The notes below the pieces were generated by a model that worked only from the letters and a program-made list of their open reading frames with translations, was not told the origin of the DNA and searched no databases. Positions 15,268 through 21,858 of a stretch of 26,996 nucleotides of DNA are shown here, piece after piece; the stretch's first letter is position 1, and the number at the start of each line of letters is the position of its first letter. Source of the DNA: JBDHRG01 sp039807445 (GTDB lineage: Bacteria; Pseudomonadota; Gammaproteobacteria; Competibacterales; Competibacteraceae); contig JBDHRG010000028.1 of assembly GCA_039807445.1 (NCBI GenBank), positions 1-26,996 of the forward strand, given 5' to 3'. Position numbers and translations under genes: made by a program.

Positions 15268-15291
15268 ACACGGGCGCACTCCCCCTGTCTC
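15263..15291 (-). promoter_or_regulatory. Sigma-70-like promoter of the L,D-transpeptidase gene
   Basis: On the minus strand, GAGACA (15291-15286) and TATAGT (15268-15263) are separated by exactly 17 bases. These match the -35 box at 4 of 6 positions and the -10 box at 5 of 6. The -10 box lies 57 bases before the start codon. Confidence 0.55.
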
Positions 15292-15318
15292 GCGTTTTAT
15301 CCGGAAATTCACGGGCTT

Positions 15319-15389
15319 GGGAATGGGGAATGGGGAAGGGGGAATGAGTATATCTTCCTCATTACCCACCTCCCATCCCTCATTACCCG
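15319..15389. repeat. Intergenic hairpin repeat, copy B
   Basis: Purine-rich repeats GGGAATGGGGAATGGGGAA lead to GGGAATGAG (15340-15348). After a short loop comes CTCATTACCC (15358-15367), and then CTCCCATCCCTCATTACCC. The element forms an imperfect hairpin just beyond the stop of the last DUF2173-like gene. It resembles copies A (10202) and C (17159) in composition and placement at a gene end, though it is less regular. Confidence 0.5.
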
Positions 15390-15394
15390 CAGCT

Positions 15395-15727
15395 TCACCA
15401 GTGGGCGACTTCGTGCATCTCCAGCAGCAAGTCGTTGAACGTGGTGTCACGGTTGTCGACCAGACAGACGATGTTGGCGACACCGCAGACGCTCAGACGA
15501 TCGCCGCGCAGCATCACGGCGCGCGCCGGGGTCCAGCCGCGGCGGCCGCTGAACATCGACAACTGGTCGGTATGGCCTTGCAGCATGCGGCGGTAGTCGT
15601 GCGCGAGCCCGGCCAGGCGCAGCATCTGCGCGTGGTCCATCGGCCCGTAGGCTTCGGCGAGCGTGCCGTCATCCATGAAGCGGCACACCGCGAGCACGCC
15701 GTCGAGGGCGAGCAGACGCTTGATCAT
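15395..15727 (-). CDS. DUF2173-like small protein, third of a tandem trio
   Basis: A 110-residue soluble protein with the LLALDGVLAVCRFMDDGTL opening typical of DUF2173 proteins. Their function is not established. The C-terminal half carries GW (residue 65), then LRGDRLSVCGVANIVCLVDN, with Cys81 and Cys88 six residues apart, and a final DLLLEMHEVAHW helix. The same C-x6-C pattern occurs in the first paralogue. The opening pattern (G-V-L-A ... D-G) recalls roadblock/profilin-like folds, which would fit a small sensory or scaffolding role, but this is inference. The start at 15727 follows GAGGGGG and lies 11 bases after the stop of the second paralogue, so they are co-transcribed. No membrane segment or signal peptide is seen. 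Confidence 0.72.
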   Translation of the reverse strand: MIKRLLALDGVLAVCRFMDDGTLAEAYGPMDHAQMLRLAGLAHDYRRMLQGHTDQLSMFSGRRGWTPARAVMLRGDRLSVCGVANIVCLVDNRDTTFNDLLLEMHEVAHW

Positions 15728-15738
15728 GGCTTGCCCCC

Positions 15739-16125
15739 TCAGCGCTCCAGCGCGGCGAAGGCCGCGTCGTAGTCAACCTTCGCGTTGGCGAGCACCACCG
15801 CCTGGTACGGCGCCAGTGTCGGTTCGCCGGCGACGCGCTGCGCGACGCGCTGCGCACAACTGGCGACCACCGACCAGTCGAAGCCGATCAGCGTGAATTC
15901 GCGCGGCGGGTGCAGCCCGCCCAGGCCGCTGATCTTTTCCCAGCCGCGCGACTGCATGTCGGCGACGCTCATGTTGGCGGCGCAGATGTGCGCGACCAGA
16001 TCGAGCGTGGTGGCGTCGACCGGCGCGCCGGACACGATCTCGTGCGCCAGCAGCTCGCCGCTGGCGCGGAACTCGAACGCCGCGAGCGCCCCGGGCAGGG
16101 CGAGCAGTTCGGTGAAAGTGGCCAT
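15739..16125 (-). CDS. DUF2173-like small protein, second of a tandem trio
   Basis: A 128-residue soluble protein. Its start, ELLALPGALAAFEFRASGEL, aligns with the two flanking paralogues, and an AHICAANMSV segment follows at about 45-54. The second half has diverged: where the other two have an RG...C-x6-C...N motif, this one reads FDWSVVASCAQRV and keeps only Cys90. It continues into a longer QAVVLANAKVDYDAAFAALE tail. It may therefore partner with the others instead of doing the same job. ATG 16125 follows GAGGAGA at eight bases. It lies 37 bases after the first paralogue and 11 before the third. Function unknown. Confidence 0.68.
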   Translation of the reverse strand: MATFTELLALPGALAAFEFRASGELLAHEIVSGAPVDATTLDLVAHICAANMSVADMQSRGWEKISGLGGLHPPREFTLIGFDWSVVASCAQRVAQRVAGEPTLAPYQAVVLANAKVDYDAAFAALER

Positions 16126-16162
16126 CGGGTGATTCTCCTCGGGCAGGGAAACGGCCCCGGTT

Positions 16163-16519
16163 TCAGACCAGGCTCATGTCGGCGTCGGCCAGCCGCTCGC
16201 GCATCAGGCCGATCACGGTGTCCACCGCGCCCGGCTCATTGCGGACCAGGCAGAAGACGTTGGCGATCACGCACAGGGTGCAGTCCGGTCCGCGCGTGAG
16301 CCAGCCGTGCGGCTGACGCAGCGGGAAGCCGGCGTGGATCTCGGCTGCCATGCGGCTCTCCATGCTCACCTCCATCGTCGTCGCACGGCACATGATCGTC
16401 GTCATGCGCGCCTGCTCTTCGGACAGCGGTCCCTTCCAGCCGAAACGGTCGCCCCGGAAGGCGTACTCGCCCGCGGCGAGCACCCCGGGCTTCAACATCA
16501 GATCCGCAACGATGCTCAT
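16163..16519 (-). CDS. DUF2173-like small protein, first of a tandem trio
   Basis: A 118-residue soluble protein, the promoter-proximal member of the trio. The start region LMLKPGVLAAGEYAFRGD gives the family opening. IMCRATTMEVSMESRMAAE at about 42-60 is methionine-rich. The C-terminal half has GW (72-73), then TRGPDCTLCVIANVFCLVRN with Cys80, Cys83 and Cys90. Cys83 and Cys90 match the C-x6-C of the third paralogue. GAGGGAGG lies four bases before the ATG. A GC palindrome sits just upstream. The family assignment is by visual recognition and the role is unknown. Confidence 0.72.
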   Translation of the reverse strand: MSIVADLMLKPGVLAAGEYAFRGDRFGWKGPLSEEQARMTTIMCRATTMEVSMESRMAAEIHAGFPLRQPHGWLTRGPDCTLCVIANVFCLVRNEPGAVDTVIGLMRERLADADMSLV

Positions 16520-16545
16520 GCATCCTCCCTCGTTGTCGTCGGTGG

Positions 16546-16565
16546 CGGCCGGCGCGCGCCGGCCG
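16546..16565. repeat. 20-bp perfect GC palindrome
   Basis: CGGCCGGCGCGCGCCGGCCG is its own reverse complement. It lies 27 bases upstream of the first DUF2173-like gene, in the region shared with the divergent RDD gene. It could extrude as a cruciform or act as a regulator site. Its pure GC content makes chance occurrence less surprising here. Confidence 0.5.
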
Positions 16566-16683
16566 ACCGCACACCGCTCAGCATAGACAGCGCCCCCCGA
16601 GGTAGCGAGGCGGTGCCGGAGCGCTTGGTCGGTGGAGCGCGGTGTGGTCAGATGCGGATCTCCGGGAATCCAGCGAGGTTTCG

Positions 16684-17196
16684 ATGCCCCCCCTCCTCCA
16701 TGCCGGCTTCTGGCGCCGCCTGGGTGCCTTGGCCTACGACGCGCTGCTGCTCGGCGCGGTGCTGTTCGGCGCCGGCGCGCTCGGCGTGGCGCTCGGCGCC
16801 GCGGTGTACGGCGGCGCGGCGTTCGAGCAGGGCAACCCGCTCGTCGGCAACCCGCTGTACCAGAGCTGGCTGCTCATCGTCGCCTTCGCCTTCTACGGCT
16901 GGTTCTGGGTGCACGGCGGCCAGACGCTGGGGCTGCGCGCCTGGAAGCTGCGCGTGCAGTTACCCGACGGGCGCGGCATCGGCTGGTGGCACGCGCTGCT
17001 GCGCTTCCTCGCCGGCGGCGCCTGGCTGCTGCCGACGATCTATCTGCACACGGTCGCCGGGCTGGCACTGAAGCCGAGCCTGCTGGCCGGGCTCGGCTGC
17101 CTGGTGCTGGCGACGCTGGTGCGCTTCCCGGACAGGTGTTCGGGGACGACAATCGTTTCAACGAGGAACGAGGGACGAGGAACGAGGAATGGGTGA
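16684..17196 (+). CDS. RDD family membrane protein
   Basis: A 170-residue inner membrane protein with three or four hydrophobic segments. The RDD signature is near the start: FWRRLGALAYDALLL, with the Arg and Asp in the expected positions. GQTLGLRAWKLRVQLPDG at about 79-96 is the typical middle motif. RFPDRCSGTTIV at about 148-159 corresponds to the usual DRLAGT-V ending. The function is unknown, and some members affect ion or sodium homeostasis. ATG 16684 follows GAGG five bases upstream. An in-frame extension to 16642 is rejected. The last codons (STRNEGRGTRNG) and the stop at 17194 come from an intergenic repeat, so the native C-terminus appears to have been overwritten. Confidence 0.82.
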   Translation: MPPLLHAGFWRRLGALAYDALLLGAVLFGAGALGVALGAAVYGGAAFEQGNPLVGNPLYQSWLLIVAFAFYGWFWVHGGQTLGLRAWKLRVQLPDGRGIGWWHALLRFLAGGAWLLPTIYLHTVAGLALKPSLLAGLGCLVLATLVRFPDRCSGTTIVSTRNEGRGTRNG

Positions 17197-17232
17197 TGGG
17201 AGCGCGCATCTCCCCATCACCCATTCCCGATC
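17159..17232. repeat. Intergenic hairpin repeat, copy C
   Basis: Repeated units ACGAGGAACG/AGGGACGAGG/AACGAGG lead to a perfect 15-bp stem: GGAATGGGTGATGGG at 17186-17200 pairs with its inverse at 17213-17227 across a 12-base loop. It lies between the converging RDD and lptG genes, 12 bases past the lptG stop. It contains the RDD stop codon. The word GAGGAATGGGT is identical to copy A. It is likely to act as a bidirectional transcript end, although no T tract is present. Confidence 0.7.
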
Positions 17233-17239
17233 ACCGGTC

Positions 17240-18310
17240 CTATCGCATCCTCGCCAACGCCCATGCCCCGCCGCCGACGAACAGCAGGCTCGGCAGCGCG
17301 GCGGCGAACAGCGGCGGGGCGCCGTAGAGCACGGCGAGGTTGGCGAACACGCGGCTGAGGAGGAAGAAGCCCAGGCCGAGGAAGATGCCGATCATCAGGC
17401 GCTTGCCGGCGCTGGCGCTACGCTGGTGGCCGAACACGAACGGCATCGCCACGAACAGCATCGTCAGGTTCGCCAGCGGCCCCAGCGCCTTGCTCCAGAA
17501 CGCCAGCGCGTAGGCGTCGGCATCGAGGCCGTTGTCCTCGAGGTAGCGCGAGAAGGTCAGCAGGTCGCGCATCGCCAGCGTCTCGGGCTTGGCGGCGAGC
17601 ACCTCGAGCTTGGAGGGATCGATCACCGAGCGCCAGCCGACAGCGGCTTCGGTGGTGACGGTCACGGTGTCGGTGCGCAGATCGCTGCGGCGCACCTCCT
17701 CGAGCACCCATTGCCGGCCGTGACGGTCGTAGCGCGCCGAGCGCGCATAGGTCACGCTTCTCAGTGCGGCCCGCTCGTCGAGCTCGTAGATGTAGATGTC
17801 GGCCAGGCGCTTGTGCGGCAGCACCGCGCGCACGTTGACGAAGCGCTCGCCGTCGCGCGCCCAGAAGCCCCGTCCCTCGCGGATCTCTCGGCTGCGGTCC
17901 TTGGCCGCCGAGCGCATGTCCTCGGCCATGCGCTCGGTGTGCGGCGCGGCGAACTCGCCGATCACCAGCGCGATCAGGCCGAGGATCAGCCCGCCCTTCA
18001 TCGCCGCGAGCACCAGGCGCAGAATCGACACGCCGGCGCCGCGCATCACCACCAGCTCGCTGCCGGCGGCGAGGTTGCCCATGCCCATCAGCCCGCCGAG
18101 CAGCAGCGCCATCGGGAAGGTTTCGTAGGCGCGCCGCGGCAGCGTCAGCAGCAGGTACAGGCCGATCTCGCGCAAGCCGTAGCTGCCGGCACCGAGGTCC
18201 TGCAGCTCGTCGAGCAGCGTGAAGAACGTCTCGAGCGCCAGCAGCACCAGCAGCGCGACCAGCGCCGTGCCGACGACGGTGCGCACGATGTAGCGGTCGA
18301 TCAGCCTCAT
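17240..18310 (-). CDS. lptG: LPS export permease LptG
   Basis: A 356-residue inner membrane subunit of the LptB2FG ABC transporter, which extracts lipopolysaccharide and passes it to LptC and the periplasmic bridge. YjgP/YjgQ family features are present: a first helix after MRLIDRYIVRTVVGT, a membrane block to about residue 125, a periplasmic beta-jellyroll region at about 130-265, and further helices at the C-terminus. LPRRAYETFPMALLLGGLMG at about 58-77 is the conserved coupling segment. The ATG overlaps the lptF stop as ATGA, so translation is coupled. Longer in-frame starts lie inside lptF and are rejected. Confidence 0.93.
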   Translation of the reverse strand: MRLIDRYIVRTVVGTALVALLVLLALETFFTLLDELQDLGAGSYGLREIGLYLLLTLPRRAYETFPMALLLGGLMGMGNLAAGSELVVMRGAGVSILRLVLAAMKGGLILGLIALVIGEFAAPHTERMAEDMRSAAKDRSREIREGRGFWARDGERFVNVRAVLPHKRLADIYIYELDERAALRSVTYARSARYDRHGRQWVLEEVRRSDLRTDTVTVTTEAAVGWRSVIDPSKLEVLAAKPETLAMRDLLTFSRYLEDNGLDADAYALAFWSKALGPLANLTMLFVAMPFVFGHQRSASAGKRLMIGIFLGLGFFLLSRVFANLAVLYGAPPLFAAALPSLLFVGGGAWALARMR

Positions 18311-19386
18311 CGGACTCGCCTCCGTACCGGCCAGCCGAAGTGGCGCACCCACAGCCCGCCTGCAGCCGCGAGCAGCATCGCGTGCACCCACCACAGGCCG
18401 AGCAGCGGCCCGATCGAACCCTTCTCCATCCACGCCTTGCCGACGCCGAGCAGGTTGACGTAGATCACGTACACCAGGATCGCGGCGAGCAGCCGGCCGT
18501 AGCGGCCCTCGCGCGGGCGCGCACGCGCCAAGAGCGGCGTGATCAGCGCAATCAGCAGCGCCGACACCGGCGCGCCGGCGCGGCTGTGCAGCTCGGCGAA
18601 GTCGCGCGCGCTACCGGCGGCGAGTAGCGCCGCGCTCGGCAGCGCTTCGCGCTTCAGCGCGATCTCGGGCGGCGGCGCGTCGAGCCGTGCCGCGGCGCGC
18701 TCGAAGCTGATCGCGGTGTAGTCGGTTTCGCCGGGGTTGCCGGCGTAGCGGAAACCGCGGTCGAGCACCATGTAGCGCGTGCCCTCGGCGTCGAACGCCT
18801 GGTGGCCGCGGTCGCCGGTGGTGATCGCCACGCCGTTCGGCTCGCGGCTCTGGATGAACACGCGTGTCATCTCGCCGCTGCTCGGGTCGAGCGACTCGAC
18901 GTAGACCACGTGCTGGCCCCCGGCGGTCTCGCGGAAGCTGCCGGGGCTGAACACCGAGAGCTGCGCCTGTTGCCGTGCGTGCGCCTGAAGCTCGGCTTGC
19001 AGCGCGGCGGCGTGCGGCGCCACCCACAACGACACGGCCGCGAGCAGCGCCGCGAGCGGCACGGCGATCGCGTACAGCGGCCGGTAGACCTCCAGCGGGC
19101 CGTAGCCGCAGGCCGTCAGCGCCACCATCTCGCTCTGCTGGTGCAGCCGGCCGAGCGTCAGCATGGTGCCGAGCAGCAGCGCCACCGGCATCAGCACCGG
19201 CAGGAAGCGGATCGACTGCAGGCCCAGCATCTGCAGGATCACGTCCTTGGTCAGCATGCCGTTGGCGACTTGCCCGAGATAGGTCGCGAGGCGGCTGCAC
19301 AACACCACGGCGAGCAGCACGGCCAGTGTCGCCAGCGTCGCCAGCAGCAGTTCGCGGATCAGGAAACGGTCGATCGTCTTCAGCAC
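18307..19386 (-). CDS. lptF: LPS export permease LptF
   Basis: A 359-residue partner of LptG in the LPS transporter, with the same YjgP/YjgQ fold. The N-terminal helix follows LKTIDRFLIRELLLATLATL. IRFLPVLMPVALLLGTMLTL at about 63-82 is the coupling segment. A periplasmic domain spans roughly 125-255, with three C-terminal helices after it. The start is GTG at 19386, because AAGGA lies five bases upstream and the family begins at this point. The frame stays open far upstream through the antisense of pepA, which is a shadow. The gene diverges from pepA across 105 bases, an arrangement common in proteobacteria. Confidence 0.93.
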   Translation of the reverse strand: MLKTIDRFLIRELLLATLATLAVLLAVVLCSRLATYLGQVANGMLTKDVILQMLGLQSIRFLPVLMPVALLLGTMLTLGRLHQQSEMVALTACGYGPLEVYRPLYAIAVPLAALLAAVSLWVAPHAAALQAELQAHARQQAQLSVFSPGSFRETAGGQHVVYVESLDPSSGEMTRVFIQSREPNGVAITTGDRGHQAFDAEGTRYMVLDRGFRYAGNPGETDYTAISFERAAARLDAPPPEIALKREALPSAALLAAGSARDFAELHSRAGAPVSALLIALITPLLARARPREGRYGRLLAAILVYVIYVNLLGVGKAWMEKGSIGPLLGLWWVHAMLLAAAGGLWVRHFGWPVRRRVR

Positions 19387-19491
19387 GGGTATCCTTGACG
19401 TTACGCCCGCGGCGTTGCTACTACCCCAGGCACTGCGGCCGCGCGGCCCATGGCGCCCGCCCGGCCACCTGCGAACACTCTGGAGTCTCGA

Positions 19492-21000
19492 ATGGAATTC
19501 TCGGTCAAGAGCGGCAACCCGGAGAAACAGCGCACCGCGTGCCTGGTGCTCGGTGTCTACGAGTCGCGGCGCCTGTCGCCGGCCGCCGAGCAGTTCGATG
19601 CCGCCTGCGACGGCTTTCTCGCGAACCTGCTGCGCCGCGGCGACCTCGAGGGCAAGGCGGGCCAGTCGCTGCTGCTGTTGCACAACCCGCACGCACCCCT
19701 GTGCGACCGCGTGCTCTTGGTCGGCTGCGGCCGCGAGCGCGACCTCGACGACCGCCGCTATCGCCAGACCATCGCCGCCGCCGCCAGCGCGCTGCACGAC
19801 ACCGGCGCCACCGAAGCGGTCTGCTACCTGAGCGACCTCAACGTCAAGGGTCGCGACACCGCATGGAAGGTGCGCCAGGCGGTCGAGGTGATCGAGGAGA
19901 CGCTGTACCGCTTCGACGAGCTCAAGAGCCGCAAGGACCAGCCGCGGCGGCCGCTGAAGCGTATCACACTCTCGGTGCCGAGCCGACGCGAGCTCCCCGC
20001 CGGCGAGCAGGCGGTGCACGAAGGGCTGGCGGTCGCGGCCGGCGTGAAGCTGGCGCGCGACCTCGGCAACCTGCCGCCGAACATCTGCAACCCTGCCCAC
20101 CTCGCCGAGCGCGCGCGGCAGCTCGGCCAAGCGTACCCGGGCCTGGCCGTGCGCGTGCTCGAGCGCGACGCGATGCAGGACCTCGGCATGGGCGCGCTAC
20201 TCGCGGTGGCGCAGGGCAGCTCCCAGACGCCGCGGCTGATCGCGCTCGAGCACCGCGGCGGCGATCCCGATGCCAAGCCGGTCGCGCTGGTCGGCAAGGG
20301 CGTGACCTTCGACTCGGGCGGCATCTCGCTGAAGCCCGGCGCCGACATGGACCAGATGAAGTTCGACATGTGCGGCGCCGCCTCGGTGCTCGGCGTGATG
20401 GCCGCCGTCGCTGCGCTCGCGCTGCCGCTGAACGTGGTCGGCGTGATCGCCGCGGTCGAGAACATGCCGAGCGGCACCGCCGCGCGCCCCGGCGACGTGG
20501 TCACCAGCCTGTCGGGGCAGACGATCGAGATCCTGAACACCGACGCCGAGGGCCGGCTGGTGCTGTGCGACGCGCTGACCTGGACCGAGCAGATCTACGA
20601 GCCGGCGGCGCTGATCGACATCGCCACGCTGACCGGCGCCTGCGTGATCGCGCTCGGCAATCATCCGCACGGGCTGTTCAGCAACCACCCCCCGCTCGCG
20701 CACGACCTGCTCGACGCCGGCCGCCGCGCCTTCGACCGCGCCTGGGAGCTACCGCTGTGGGACGAGTACCAGGAGGGCCTCGACAGCAACTTCGCCGACA
20801 TGGCCAACGTCGCCGGGCGTGAGGGCGGTGCGATCACCGCGGCGTGCTTCCTGTGGCGCTTCACCAGGAAGCTGCACTGGGCGCACCTCGACATCGCCGG
20901 CACCGCGTGGAAGACCGGCAAGGCCAAGGGCGCCACCGGGCGGCCCGTGCCGCTGCTGGCGCAGTACCTGCTCGACCGTGCCGCCACCGCGCGCGCCTGA
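19492..21000 (+). CDS. pepA: Leucyl aminopeptidase (M17)
   Basis: A 502-residue cytosolic metallo-aminopeptidase that removes N-terminal residues from peptides. PepA also binds DNA in E. coli as a cofactor for Xer recombination. Two metal ions are held by Lys269, Asp274, Asp292, Asp351 and Glu353. The catalytic pair is Lys281 and Arg355. All are in place (VGKGVTFDSGG and the NTDAEGRL signature at 349-356), with numbering one less than E. coli. ATG 19492 follows GGAG at six bases, and an extension to 19450 is rejected. The holC gene starts two bases after its stop. Confidence 0.96.
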   Translation: MEFSVKSGNPEKQRTACLVLGVYESRRLSPAAEQFDAACDGFLANLLRRGDLEGKAGQSLLLLHNPHAPLCDRVLLVGCGRERDLDDRRYRQTIAAAASALHDTGATEAVCYLSDLNVKGRDTAWKVRQAVEVIEETLYRFDELKSRKDQPRRPLKRITLSVPSRRELPAGEQAVHEGLAVAAGVKLARDLGNLPPNICNPAHLAERARQLGQAYPGLAVRVLERDAMQDLGMGALLAVAQGSSQTPRLIALEHRGGDPDAKPVALVGKGVTFDSGGISLKPGADMDQMKFDMCGAASVLGVMAAVAALALPLNVVGVIAAVENMPSGTAARPGDVVTSLSGQTIEILNTDAEGRLVLCDALTWTEQIYEPAALIDIATLTGACVIALGNHPHGLFSNHPPLAHDLLDAGRRAFDRAWELPLWDEYQEGLDSNFADMANVAGREGGAITAACFLWRFTRKLHWAHLDIAGTAWKTGKAKGATGRPVPLLAQYLLDRAATARA

Positions 21001-21002
21001 CG

Positions 21003-21422
21003 ATGGCGCGCGTCGATTTCTATCTGCTGGCCGAGGCGGGCGAGCGCGCCCGCCTCGGTTTCGCCTGCCGGCTGGCCGAAAAGGCCCACGGCCTCGGCCA
21101 CCGCCTGTACCTGTGCGCAGCCGACGCGCAGCAGGCACGCCGGCTCGACGAACTGCTGTGGACCTTCCGCAAGGGCAGCTTCGTGCCGCACCGCCTGGAG
21201 AGCGAGCGCCGCTCGGCGCCGGTGCTGATTGGCGCCGGCCCCCCGCCCGAAACCCACCGCGACGTGCTGATCAACCTCGGCGCCGATCTGCCACCCGGCT
21301 TCGACGGCTGCGAACGCATCCTCGAAGTCGTCGACCCCGCGCCCGAGGCGCTCGCCGCCTCGCGCAGCCGCTTCCGCGCCTATCGCGAAGCGGGTTGCTC
21401 GCTGGAGACGCATCGGCTGTGA
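21003..21422 (+). CDS. holC: DNA polymerase III chi subunit
   Basis: A 139-residue protein of the HolC family. Chi binds psi (HolD) and single-stranded DNA-binding protein and links the clamp loader to the lagging strand. MARVDFYLLAEAG at the start, LDELLWTFRKGSFVPH at about 48-63, and the PVLIG...INLG pair at about 73-92 are the conserved segments. The ATG lies two bases after the pepA stop with no room for an independent promoter, so pepA-holC is one operon. The arrangement is the same in many proteobacteria. Confidence 0.93.
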   Translation: MARVDFYLLAEAGERARLGFACRLAEKAHGLGHRLYLCAADAQQARRLDELLWTFRKGSFVPHRLESERRSAPVLIGAGPPPETHRDVLINLGADLPPGFDGCERILEVVDPAPEALAASRSRFRAYREAGCSLETHRL

Positions 21423-21492
21423 GCGGGTAATGGGTCAACAGGGATGAAGCGGGCCTCGGCGTCTATCGTCGTCCGCAGCCGCCACTGGTGCA

Positions 21493-21515
21493 GGCTCAGG
21501 CACCGGGCCTGAGCC
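21493..21515. terminator. Hairpin downstream of holC (first)
   Basis: A perfect 8-bp stem (GGCTCAGG/CCTGAGCC) with a 7-base loop lies 70 bases after the holC stop. No T tract follows. It is a possible end of the pepA-holC transcript. Confidence 0.35.
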
Positions 21516-21544
21516 CGAGGACCACTTCCCACTTTCGCAGACCA

Positions 21545-21580
21545 CGTCCGCTCCGGGCGGCGTCCCGCCGGGAGCGGACG
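21545..21580. terminator. Hairpin downstream of holC (second, strong)
   Basis: A 10-bp outer stem (CGTCCGCTCC/GGAGCGGACG), a G-G mismatch and a 5-bp inner stem (GGCGG/CCGCC) close a 4-base loop. This is a very stable structure. There is no T tract, so it could be a terminator, an mRNA 3' end or part of a non-coding RNA. Confidence 0.5.
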
Positions 21581-21858
21581 CCCATCCGCCCCTGCCGCAG
21601 GCACCCTGTCACGATCGGTGCGATGAAGGTCTGTCTTTAAATCTCATATATCGAGATGATTTTTACTTTACTGCTCATTATTTTAGCTTCTGTGAGTGCC
21701 ATCCCGCGCACCGACATCCGCCGCCGCGCGGCATCAGCGGCAGGCATCGCCGAGGCGATCCCGCCAGACCACGGGGAGACGACCGAAATGACCGTGCCGC
21801 ACCCTGACCACGCGCATCGGACCCAAGGCCCGGCGCCCGCCTGTCTTTCCGGCCGGGC

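Larger units (their letters stand above)
21423..21858. other. 436-base intergenic region with hairpins and an AT-rich patch
   Basis: No convincing gene is seen. The first part holds two hairpins (21493-21515 and 21545-21580). The segment 21636-21695 is sharply AT-rich compared with the rest of the window and includes the interrupted palindrome ATCTCATATATCGAGAT. This AT patch is the best place for the promoter and operator of the IclR gene. A minus-strand frame reading MALTEAKIMSSKVKIISIY (stop near 21637) is only 21 codons and lacks support. Confidence 0.55.

Noticed and set aside
21637..21702. A 21-codon minus-strand ORF in the AT-rich patch
   Set aside because: Too short, no ribosome binding site, and better explained as promoter DNA.
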